The notes below the pieces were generated by a model that saw only the letters and a list, made by a program, of their open reading frames with translations, ran no database searches and was not told the DNA's origin. A DNA stretch of 64,000 nt. Origin: Paraburkholderia sp. BL9I2N2. Lineage in GTDB: Bacteria > Pseudomonadota > Gammaproteobacteria > Burkholderiales > Burkholderiaceae. The position numbers and the translations under genes were made by a program. Each line of letters opens with the position of its first letter. Position 1 is the first letter of the stretch. Where the stretch lies: contig NZ_SMGP01000002.1 in assembly GCF_004339745.1 (NCBI RefSeq), positions 124,001 through 188,000 of the forward strand, given 5' to 3'. Shown here piece after piece: positions 8,387-16,339 of the stretch.

Positions 8387-9337
8387 ATGAAAAAGCTCTT
8401 CAAACAGGCGGTAACCGGCGTTGCGCTGCTGTGCGCGGCAGCCACTTTCGCGTCGGCCGCCGAGCCGCAGTCGTGCGCGCAGGTCAACATGGCGGGGCCG
8501 GGATGGACCGACATCGACGCGACCAATGCGATGACCGGCGTGCTGTTGAAGGCGCTCGGCTACAAACAGAACGTCGCGAACCTGTCGGTGCCGATCACGT
8601 ATCAAGGCCTGAAGAAAGGGCAGATCGACGTATTCCTCGGCAACTGGATGCCGGCGCAAGCGCCGGTCGTCAAACCGTTCGAGGAAGAAAAGTCGATCGA
8701 GGTCGTGCATCCGAATCTGAGCAACGCCAAGTTCACGCTCGCCGTGCCCGACTATGTGGCCGCTGCCGGCATCCATTCGTTCGCGGATCTGGCGAAGAAT
8801 GCCGATAAGTTCGACAGCAAGATTTATGGCATCGAGCCTGGGGCGCCGGCCAATCAGAACATCAAGAAGATGGTCGACGACAAGGCGTTCGGACTCGGCA
8901 GCTGGAAGCTCGTCGAATCGAGTGAAACCGGCATGCTTACGCAAGTGGAGCGCGCGGTGCGCGAGAAGAAGTGGATTGTCTTTCTCGCGTGGGAGCCGCA
9001 TTTGATGAACACGAAGTTCAAGCTCACGTACCTCGATGGGGGAGACAAGTACTTCGGGCCCAATTACGGCGGCGCCACGGTCAATACGGTTGCGCGCAGT
9101 GGCTATGCGGCGCAGTGCCCGAATATCGGCCGCCTGTTCAGGCAACTCACCTTCAACGTCGATCTGGAAAACGGCGTGATCACCGAAGTACTGGAAAAGA
9201 AGACTGGCGCGGATGCAGCGGCGACAGAAGCGCTCAAGCGTCACCCCGAATTGTTGAAGTCGTGGCTCGACGGCGTGAACACAGCCAGCGGCGCCAATGG
9301 CCTGCAAGCCGTGCAAACCGCACTCGGCGTGAAATAA
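8387..9337 (+). CDS. Choline-type ABC transporter substrate-binding protein (ChoX-like)
   Basis: 316 residues from the ATG at 8387, preceded by AGGAAG. A signal peptide is clear (MKKLFKQAVTGVALLCAAATFASA). The mature protein begins with a Cys-containing segment (EPQSCAQVNMAGPGW) and has GNWMP and FLAWEPHLMN, aromatic-rich motifs of the choline/betaine-binding OpuAC class; ChoX proteins have this pattern. It probably forms an operon with betC, capturing choline or choline sulfate in the periplasm. No choW/choV genes follow, so it appears to be a second orphan binding protein in this locus. Confidence 0.85.
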   Translation: MKKLFKQAVTGVALLCAAATFASAAEPQSCAQVNMAGPGWTDIDATNAMTGVLLKALGYKQNVANLSVPITYQGLKKGQIDVFLGNWMPAQAPVVKPFEEEKSIEVVHPNLSNAKFTLAVPDYVAAAGIHSFADLAKNADKFDSKIYGIEPGAPANQNIKKMVDDKAFGLGSWKLVESSETGMLTQVERAVREKKWIVFLAWEPHLMNTKFKLTYLDGGDKYFGPNYGGATVNTVARSGYAAQCPNIGRLFRQLTFNVDLENGVITEVLEKKTGADAAATEALKRHPELLKSWLDGVNTASGANGLQAVQTALGVK

Positions 9338-9366
9338 CAACCGCATTCCTAACGATGAGGTCGCCG

Positions 9367-9386
9367 TGCGACAGATTTATGTCGCA
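9367..9386. repeat. Perfect inverted repeat downstream of the ChoX-like gene
   Basis: TGCGACA (9367-9373) and TGTCGCA (9380-9386) flank a 6-base AT-rich spacer. There is no T tract after it, so it looks more like a protein-binding dyad upstream of the porin gene than an intrinsic terminator. The rest of 9338-9606 shows no coding potential that I can support. Confidence 0.4.
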
Positions 9387-9606
9387 TCCGGTCGAATCCT
9401 CGTCAATCTGGACTCGTATTCTTGATCCGGCGATGCGGACATGATTGGTCACTGCATGCATCGTAGATAGCTCCAATCCGTTTCACTCGGTCTCAGCCGG
9501 TTTCGAACTGCCCGTCATGCGAGAAGTGCCGCGCGCTGGTCAACAGCACGCAGCAGGGATCGCTTTATCCAACGAAATAAGCAGGCAAAGAGCAGGGGAG
9601 AATTAG

Positions 9607-10755
9607 ATGAAGAAGAGAAATGCCGTCAGCCTTTCGGGACTCGCGATCGCGGCAAGCGCTGTATGCGCGCCGACGGCTGCCCATGCGCAAAGCAGCGTCA
9701 CCCTGTACGGCATTCTGGATGCCGGCATCACCTACGTGAACAATGCCGGCGGGGCTAACCAGTTCAAATTCGATGACGGTATTTCGTACGGCAACCGGAT
9801 CGGCTTCAAGGGCGTCGAGGATCTCGGCGGCGGCTTGCAGGCCGTGTTCGTGCTCGAATCGGGTTTTCACTTGGGCAACGGGCAATTAGCATTCGGCGGC
9901 GCCGAGTTCGGACGCCAGGCTTATGTCGGCTTGAAGAACAACTGGGGAACGCTTTCGCTGGGTAATCAACTCGACATGACCGAAGAGTTTGTCTACCTCT
10001 ATAACATCTCGGCATGGGCGAGCGGCTACGCGATCCATCAAGGCGACTTCGACCGGATGAACGGCGACCGGCTGCCGAATTCGGTCAAGTTTCTCTCCAA
10101 CGACTATGCGGGCTTCTCGTTCGGCGGCATGTATTCGTTCGGCAATACGGCGGGCGACTTCCACAACAAGAGCGCGTGGAGCGTGGGTGCGCGTTACGAG
10201 CATAGCGCCTTCAACATGGGCGCGGCCTATACCCAGTTGAACAACCCGAACGGCATCTATGCATTCGACCCATACGCGATGATCGGCACGCGCACGTTCC
10301 TCGGCAAGCCGACCGTATCCGTCGATCCGGCGACCGGCGCAGTGACGGACCTGTATAGCTCGTCGCCGTTCCCGGTCGACAAGCAAGGGGCGTTCGCGGT
10401 CGGCGCCGCCTATACGATCGGCAACGTCATGCTGAGCGGCGACTTCACCTACACGACCATCAAGGGTCTCGGCGAAACCTCGCATATGCAGGTCTATGAG
10501 GCGGGCGCCTCGTACACCTTCACGCCTGCGTTGATGCTGTACGGCGGCTATCAGCACACGCGGTTCGAAGGCAATCACTGGAACCAGGGCTCGCTCGGGC
10601 TCCATTACCTGTTGTCCAAGCGTACGGACGTCTATATCTCCGGCGACTATCTGCGCGCGTCGGATGGCGTAAACGCGGTAATCGGTTATAGCTTTACGCC
10701 GTCCACATCGAACACACAGACCGACGTGCGGATCGGCATGCGGCATTCGTTCTGA
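9607..10755 (+). CDS. Gram-negative porin (Burkholderia type)
   Basis: 382 residues. Signal peptide MKKRNAVSLSGLAIAASAVCAPTAAHA is followed by QSSVTLYGILDAGI, the standard N-terminus of beta-proteobacterial trimeric porins. It ends in Phe (MRHSF), the outer-membrane insertion signal. The ATG at 9607 has GGGAG about ten bases upstream. It probably admits small solutes through the outer membrane; linkage to the betC/ChoX genes suggests a role with choline compounds, but that is only position. Confidence 0.9.
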   Translation: MKKRNAVSLSGLAIAASAVCAPTAAHAQSSVTLYGILDAGITYVNNAGGANQFKFDDGISYGNRIGFKGVEDLGGGLQAVFVLESGFHLGNGQLAFGGAEFGRQAYVGLKNNWGTLSLGNQLDMTEEFVYLYNISAWASGYAIHQGDFDRMNGDRLPNSVKFLSNDYAGFSFGGMYSFGNTAGDFHNKSAWSVGARYEHSAFNMGAAYTQLNNPNGIYAFDPYAMIGTRTFLGKPTVSVDPATGAVTDLYSSSPFPVDKQGAFAVGAAYTIGNVMLSGDFTYTTIKGLGETSHMQVYEAGASYTFTPALMLYGGYQHTRFEGNHWNQGSLGLHYLLSKRTDVYISGDYLRASDGVNAVIGYSFTPSTSNTQTDVRIGMRHSF

Positions 10756-10782
10756 CGTGCGGCGAAGGTTTTCAGGTTTTGC

Positions 10783-10805
10783 GGTGTCCCGGGTCACGGG
10801 ACACC
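10783..10805. terminator. Hairpin between convergent porin and LysR genes
   Basis: GGTGTCCC (10783-10790) pairs with GGGACACC (10798-10805) around a 7-base loop. It sits between the stop codons of two convergent genes. It lacks a clear U tract, so termination efficiency is uncertain. Confidence 0.5.
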
Positions 10806-10815
10806 ATCCACGCCG

Positions 10816-11736
10816 TCACGATGCGCGCTCGAGCTGCTTCTTGAACGTGTCGATCAGCGCCCGCACTTTTGGCGGAGGATGGCTGGTGGGCGGAAAGATA
10901 GCCTGAATACTCGCGGGCTCGGTCGCCCATTCCGGCAGCAGGCGAATCAACCGCCCGGCGGCGATGTCGGCGCCGATCGAGAAGTCCGTCAACAGGCCGA
11001 AGCCGCCGCCGGCAAGTGTCGCCGCACGGCAGGCGTCGGCGGTGTTCACTAGCAACGCGTTTTCACAGCGCACGGTTTCAACGTCGCCATCACTTTTGCC
11101 ACCGTTGCGTTGCAGGTCGAGCGTCAGCGGACGCGGCAAGACCGTCAACGCGCAGAAGGGCATCGCCGACAATTCGGCGGGCGTCTGCGGCTGTCCCCAT
11201 ATCTCGACGAAATCCGGACTCGCCACGACCCACTTGACGAAGCTGCCGAGTTTCACCGCGCGGTAATTGGAATCGGCCAGCCGGCCGAGGCGAATCGCGA
11301 CGTCGATGCCGTCCGCGATGAGATCCACATATCGGTCGGTGCACAGCAACTCGACATTGAGTTGCGGATGCGTGCGGCGCAGTTCGACGAGCACCGGCGC
11401 GACGGCAAGCGAACCGTAATCGATCGGCGAGCTCACGCGCAACATGCCGCGCACGGACGCCGTTTCGCCGCCGATCGCCGACAGCGCGTCTTCCGTGGCG
11501 CGCAGGATCTTCACGCTCGCGTCGTAGAATGCGCGGCCCGCTTCGGTTAAACCGAGCCGCCGTGTCGTGCGCACCAGCAGGCTCGCGCCCACCTCGGCCT
11601 CGAGCCGCTGCATGTGCGTGCTGACCATCGTCTTGGCGAGACCCAGACGCGCTGCCGCGGCGGTCAGCGAACCCGCGTCGACGACCGCGACGAAGATCGC
11701 CAAGCGGTTGAGGTTTACGTCGCGTACGTCGGCCAT
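10816..11736 (-). CDS. LysR-family transcriptional regulator
   Basis: 306 residues from the ATG at 11736, chosen because the LysR N-terminus (VNLNRLAIFVAVVDAGSLTA) starts only a few residues later; the frame is open further upstream to 11829. An HTH lies at about residues 20-45 (AAARLGLAKTMVSTHMQRLE). The binding domain has the AaeR/DmlR-like pattern SPIDYGSLAVAP. It is divergent from the glutathione S-transferase gene across 110 bases and so probably regulates it and the flavoprotein fusion after it. The effector is unknown. Confidence 0.85.
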   Translation of the reverse strand: MADVRDVNLNRLAIFVAVVDAGSLTAAAARLGLAKTMVSTHMQRLEAEVGASLLVRTTRRLGLTEAGRAFYDASVKILRATEDALSAIGGETASVRGMLRVSSPIDYGSLAVAPVLVELRRTHPQLNVELLCTDRYVDLIADGIDVAIRLGRLADSNYRAVKLGSFVKWVVASPDFVEIWGQPQTPAELSAMPFCALTVLPRPLTLDLQRNGGKSDGDVETVRCENALLVNTADACRAATLAGGGFGLLTDFSIGADIAAGRLIRLLPEWATEPASIQAIFPPTSHPPPKVRALIDTFKKQLERAS

Positions 11737-11846
11737 GGTGGATTGTCCATCTTCGATTGATTGTGTTTCCCGGATTATCAGGCTTCTGCAAGGTGGCTCG
11801 TGCGCATTATGCTCGATCCACTCCTTCACGTTTTCCGGAACCCGTC

Positions 11847-12488
11847 ATGCCCGTTGCCCGACCCGCCCAGCCGATCCGCCTCTATACGACCCTGCTTTCC
11901 GGCCACGGCCATCGGGTGAAGCTGTTTCTGACCCTGCTCGATCTGCCGTTCGAAGTGGTCGAACTGGACATGAAGGCCGGCGAGAACCGCAAGCCGGCGT
12001 ATCTGGCGCTTAACCCGTTCGGGCAGGTGCCGACGATTCAGGACGGCGACATCACGCTGTTCGATTCGAACGCCATTCTCGTGTATCTGGCGAAGCGTTA
12101 CGGCGACGCCTCGTGGTTGCCGGAAGACCCGCTCGGCGCGGCCGCGGTGCAACGCTGGCTGTCGCTCGCCGCCGGCCAGATCGCCTATGGGCCGTGCACG
12201 GCGCGGCTCGTCACCGTGTTTGGTGCGCCGCACGATCACGACACCGCGAAGAAGCTGGCCGTCAAACTGTTCGACGTGCTCGACGGCGAACTGGCGCACA
12301 AGCCGTTCGCGGCGGGCAATCAGGTGACGATTGCCGACATCGCCGCCCACACCTACATCGCGCACGCGCCGGAAGGCGGCGTGTCGCTCGACCCGTATCC
12401 GAACATTCGTGCGTGGCTGCGCCGCGTCGAGGCATTGCCGCGGTTCATCGCGATGCCGTCGACAAAAGCGGGGCTGCTCGCCGAGTGA
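11847..12488 (+). CDS. Glutathione S-transferase family protein
   Basis: 213 residues from the ATG at 11847. The thioredoxin-like N-terminal domain has LYTTLLSGHGHRVKLFL, the cis-Pro motif NPFGQVPTI and DSNAILVYLAKRYG. The all-alpha C-terminal domain includes VTIADIAAHTYI, with the conserved Asp of the N-capping box. It is divergent from a LysR gene and 33 bases ahead of the PNPOx-reductase fusion, so the two are probably co-transcribed. Detoxification or a glutathione-dependent catabolic step is possible; the substrate cannot be read from the sequence. Confidence 0.85.
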   Translation: MPVARPAQPIRLYTTLLSGHGHRVKLFLTLLDLPFEVVELDMKAGENRKPAYLALNPFGQVPTIQDGDITLFDSNAILVYLAKRYGDASWLPEDPLGAAAVQRWLSLAAGQIAYGPCTARLVTVFGAPHDHDTAKKLAVKLFDVLDGELAHKPFAAGNQVTIADIAAHTYIAHAPEGGVSLDPYPNIRAWLRRVEALPRFIAMPSTKAGLLAE

Positions 12489-12521
12489 GCGGCTGATCCT
12501 TCAAGATACCGGAGTCCGGTC

Positions 12522-14570
12522 ATGTCCACCTTTATCCCACTGAATGGCTGGGGCGTCGACGCCTCGCCGTTTCACGCGGCCGAACTCGCCGCCCAGCAGC
12601 GCGCCGGGGTGAGAAGCATGGCGGAAGCGTCGGGACGCCGGGGGATTCGCCGCTACATGCCGGATCAGCATCGCAAGTTTTTCAGCGAGCAGCCGTTCAT
12701 GGTGTTCGGCGGCGTCGATGCGCGCGGGCAGCCGTGGGCGACGGTGCGCGCCGGCATGCCGGGCTTCGTGTCGTCGCCGGATGCGCAGACGTTGCGCATC
12801 GAAGGCGGCGTGTTGCCCGGCGATCCGCTCGCGGATAGCTGGCGGGAGGGCTCGATGATCGGCGGCCTGGGGCTGCAGCCGCAGACCCGCAGGCGCAACC
12901 GGATCAACGGCGTCGTGAGGTCGGTGGACGGGGCCGCGTTGATACTCGACGTTCGCCAGAGCTTCGGCAACTGCAATAAGTACATCCAGAGCCGTACGCC
13001 GACCTGGGTGGAACAGAGTACGTCGGAACCTGCCACGCCGCCGGAAATAGCGACCCACCTCAGCGATGCCGACCGCGCGTTACTGGCGCGGGCGGATACG
13101 TTTTTCATCGCGAGCGCGAATCTTGCGGAAGATGCGGACCTTGCCCGCGGCGTCGACGTGTCGCATCGCGGTGGCGCGCCCGGTTTCGTGCGTGTTGACG
13201 ATGAGCACACGCTGACGACGCCCGACTTTATCGGCAACAACTTCTTCAATACGATCGGCAACCTGATCCACGATCCGCGCGCCGGCCTGCTGTTCATCGA
13301 CTTTGCGAGCGGCGATCTGCTGTATATCGCGGCGCGCGCTGAAATCGTATGGGACGGCGCGGAACTGGCTGCGTTCGAAGGCGCGCAACGGCTCGTGCGT
13401 TTTCACGTGCAGGAAGTGCGGCGCAGCCGGAGCGCGTTGCCGTTCCGTTGGTCCGAGGTCGAGTATGCGCCGCAGTTTGCGGCGGCGGTGCATAAGCCGG
13501 TGGTTGCATCGCCCTGGCACAAGTTGAAGGTCGCGGCCGTGGTCGACGAGACAGCGTCGGTTCGCTCCTTCTATTTCGAATCGGTCGACGGTGTGCCGTT
13601 GCCGCCGTACAAGCCGGGGCAGTTTCTGCCGATCCGCGTGCCGGTGTCGGACTCCGCCACGCCTTTGTCGCGCACCTACACGCTTTCCGATGCGCACGAT
13701 CCGCAGCGGTATCGAATCAGCGTGAAGCGCGAAGGCGTGGCTTCGACATGGCTGCATGAGCACCTCGTTGCCGGTACGCAGATCGAAGCGATGAAGCCGC
13801 GCGGCGCGTTCGTTTTCGATGAAGACAGCCCGCGGCCCGCCGTCTTTATCTCGGCGGGCATCGGCATCACGCCGATGATGGCGATGCTTCGGCATGCGTT
13901 GGCAGCATCTCCCAGTGAGGGCGCGCGAGCGAAGCGGCTGTTCTTCTTTCACGGCGCGCGCAGCGATCGCGAACGTCCGTTCAGTGCGCAATTGAAAGAG
14001 CTTGCCGCGCGCAATGCGGCGCTCTCCTTGCATCTTTTCGATAGCGCCGCCGATGGGTTGGCCGAAGGCGTGTCGGCCGGGCGTGTGACTATCGACGCGT
14101 TAAAGCGCGTGCTTCCGTTCGATGACTACGACTTCTATCTGTGCGGCCCCGAGTCGTTCATGCGTGATCTGTATGAGGGCCTCCGCGGCTTGAATGTCGC
14201 GGATGAGCGAATTCGTTTCGAGGCCTTCGGTCCGGCGACCGTCAAGCGTGCGGTGGTCGTAAGCGCGGAGACGAAACCGGTTGAGACTTCGGCGCAAGAC
14301 ACCGGCGCTGTGCAAGTGACTTTCGCGCGCTCGGAGCGGACGATTCAATGGCTGCCGCGCGACGGCAGCTTGCTCGAATTTGCCGAAGCGCACGGTATCG
14401 ACTCGCCGTCCAGTTGCCGAGCGGGTGTATGCGGGACGTGTTCGACGCGACTGTTGTCGGGCAAGGTCAAGTACGACGGCGAAGTCGAGGCGCAAATCGA
14501 ACCCGGCGCGGCACTGGTTTGCATGGCACATCCGGTTGCTGGCGATGCGGGCGTGACGTTGGATCTTTGA
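12522..14570 (+). CDS. PNPOx-like / ferredoxin reductase / [2Fe-2S] ferredoxin fusion
   Basis: 682 residues with three modules. Residues about 30-310 resemble a pyridoxamine-phosphate-oxidase-like FMN split barrel (HRKFFSEQPFMVFGGVD; NFFNTIGNLIHDPRAGLLF). Residues about 325-590 form an FNR module with SRTYTLSD for FAD and SAGIGITPMMAML for NAD. The C-terminus is a plant-type ferredoxin with SCRAGVCGTCSTR and a distal Cys (LVCMAHP). GGAG precedes the ATG. The first module suggests a flavin-bound redox centre that receives electrons from the reductase part. Such fusions are known as predicted proteins, but I know of no firmly assigned substrate. It is likely co-regulated with the GST. Confidence 0.85.
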   Translation: MSTFIPLNGWGVDASPFHAAELAAQQRAGVRSMAEASGRRGIRRYMPDQHRKFFSEQPFMVFGGVDARGQPWATVRAGMPGFVSSPDAQTLRIEGGVLPGDPLADSWREGSMIGGLGLQPQTRRRNRINGVVRSVDGAALILDVRQSFGNCNKYIQSRTPTWVEQSTSEPATPPEIATHLSDADRALLARADTFFIASANLAEDADLARGVDVSHRGGAPGFVRVDDEHTLTTPDFIGNNFFNTIGNLIHDPRAGLLFIDFASGDLLYIAARAEIVWDGAELAAFEGAQRLVRFHVQEVRRSRSALPFRWSEVEYAPQFAAAVHKPVVASPWHKLKVAAVVDETASVRSFYFESVDGVPLPPYKPGQFLPIRVPVSDSATPLSRTYTLSDAHDPQRYRISVKREGVASTWLHEHLVAGTQIEAMKPRGAFVFDEDSPRPAVFISAGIGITPMMAMLRHALAASPSEGARAKRLFFFHGARSDRERPFSAQLKELAARNAALSLHLFDSAADGLAEGVSAGRVTIDALKRVLPFDDYDFYLCGPESFMRDLYEGLRGLNVADERIRFEAFGPATVKRAVVVSAETKPVETSAQDTGAVQVTFARSERTIQWLPRDGSLLEFAEAHGIDSPSSCRAGVCGTCSTRLLSGKVKYDGEVEAQIEPGAALVCMAHPVAGDAGVTLDL

Positions 14571-14629
14571 TCGACGGCCTCCAGCTTCGGTAAAGTCTAG
14601 GACTGGGTCCGAGTCCGGCAATTTCTCAT

Positions 14630-15985
14630 TTACGTGCGCAGCGGCCTCAACCCTGCGCGGACCTCTTCGGCAAATAGTTGCGGTTGCTCCCATGCCGCGA
14701 AGTGGCCGCCTTTATCGAGCCGGTTGTAATAGATCAGGTTGTGATACGCCCGCTCTGTCCAACTGCGCGGAGCCTGATAATTCTCGCGCGGAAAGACGCT
14801 TACCGCAGCGGGGACGGATACATCGGCGGCGGCCAGGAAGTTGAAGTGCGACTCCCAATAGAAGCGCGCCGCGGAAACCCCCGTGTTCGTCAACCAGTAC
14901 AGGGTGATGTCGTCGAGTACATCGTTGCGCGTCAGCTCGCCGGCCGATTCCCCGTTGACGGAGTGTCCGAACACGGCCGAGGTCAGTGCCGCCGCCGGCT
15001 GCTCATACCCGTCGCCGTGGTCGAGAAGCCAGCTCGCGAGGCCAATGGGAGAGTCCGACAATCCAGAGAGCGTTTGCGGGCGTGTGCCCATTTCCAATGC
15101 GTAGGCGCGTCGCTTCTTGGCCGCGGAACTCAGTTGTTCGTAAGCGTGCTTTTCGTCGGCGGAGAGGTTGGCTGGCGGCAGATCGCCGGCTTGAAGCGCC
15201 TTGGTGATTTCCGGTGGAACAGTCGCCGGGAAATTGACGTGGATGCCTAACAATTCCGGTGGCGCCTGCTTGCCCATTACGTTGCAGACAACACCACCGA
15301 GATCGCCGCCTTGCGCGGCAAATTTCTCGTATCCGAGGCGCTTCATGAGGACGACCCACGCACGCGCGGTACGCTCGGGGCCCCAACCGGTCGTGGTCGG
15401 CTTGCCCGAAAAGCCGTAGCCGGGCAACGACGGAATGATCAGATGAAACGCGTCGGATGCACTCGCGCCATACGCGGTTGGGTTGGTCAGCGGATCGATG
15501 ATTTTGAACTGCTCGATCACCGAACCTGGCCACCCATGCGTGACGATGAGCGGCATCGCATTCTCATGTTTCGAGCGGACGTGAATGAAATGAATGTCCA
15601 GTCGGTCGATCTCGGTCACAAAATTCGGCAGCGAGTTGAGCTTCGCTTCGCACTTGCGCCAATCGCAGTCGGTTGCCCAATGGCGCGCGAGTTCCTGGAT
15701 CATCGCGAGCGGCACGCCTTGCGAGTTATCCGTAACGGTCTCCCGATCAGGCCATCTTGTCGCCTTGATGCGTCGGCGCAGGTCGATGAGTTGCGATTCC
15801 GGCACATGCACGCGGAGCCGGCGAATGGCGGTCTTGTCGCCGCCCGTCGCCGGGGCAACTTCAGTAATCTCTTGATTCGTTTCCGCGAACGCGAGCTGAC
15901 TCAATGAGCCGGCGGCAACGGCCGCCGCTGCCACGCTGACAAAACGGCGGCGAGAGGGCGAGTGAGGAGGGAGGTTGTCCGACAT
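14630..15985 (-). CDS. Tat-exported epoxide hydrolase (EH1-type alpha/beta hydrolase)
   Basis: 451 residues. A twin-arginine signal (SRRRFVSVAAAAVAAGS, residues 11-27) precedes an epoxide-hydrolase N-terminal domain (LRRRIKATRWPD). The alpha/beta core has the oxyanion motif HGWPGS (150-155), the nucleophile region GGDLGG with D228 and a late His in KGGHFAAWEQP. It would open epoxides to diols, and the Tat signal implies folding before export to the periplasm, less usual for this family. It stands alone on the minus strand, convergent with the fusion gene. Juvenile-hormone-type or xenobiotic epoxides are possible substrates. Confidence 0.85.
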   Translation of the reverse strand: MSDNLPPHSPSRRRFVSVAAAAVAAGSLSQLAFAETNQEITEVAPATGGDKTAIRRLRVHVPESQLIDLRRRIKATRWPDRETVTDNSQGVPLAMIQELARHWATDCDWRKCEAKLNSLPNFVTEIDRLDIHFIHVRSKHENAMPLIVTHGWPGSVIEQFKIIDPLTNPTAYGASASDAFHLIIPSLPGYGFSGKPTTTGWGPERTARAWVVLMKRLGYEKFAAQGGDLGGVVCNVMGKQAPPELLGIHVNFPATVPPEITKALQAGDLPPANLSADEKHAYEQLSSAAKKRRAYALEMGTRPQTLSGLSDSPIGLASWLLDHGDGYEQPAAALTSAVFGHSVNGESAGELTRNDVLDDITLYWLTNTGVSAARFYWESHFNFLAAADVSVPAAVSVFPRENYQAPRSWTERAYHNLIYYNRLDKGGHFAAWEQPQLFAEEVRAGLRPLRT

Positions 15986-16339
15986 AAAGTCTCCGATCGG
16001 CGATGAAGCCAGGCTTACCCATCAATGGCAACATGATTTCACGATTTCACGAGCGATTGGCAGGCGGTATTCGATGTAGGGTGGACGTATTGGAGCGCGC
16101 GGAGGTATCCCGCGTGTGTCGGTAGGGGCGGTTTTTGTATGCGCGGGTATCGGTGAACCCGGCAGATACGTTGCGATACAAAGCGGAACCGTATCGGCGC
16201 ACACGGCAGATCCGCTTTCATTTCAACGGCGCAGGTTCGCAGTTGGAGAGTGGTTCATCGACGAAGCCTCCAACTGCCACAGACGTGTGCCGCTTGACCC
16301 ACATCTACAGCAGTTGGAGTACGAGGCTGAGTGTTGCGC
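15986..16339. other. Intergenic stretch with no supportable gene
   Basis: 354 bases between two minus-strand genes, containing the promoter region of the epoxide hydrolase. Short open frames here (up to 96 codons) have no ribosome-binding site or recognisable sequence. A GATACG...CGTATC inverted pair lies near 16168-16195; nothing else stands out. Confidence 0.5.
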
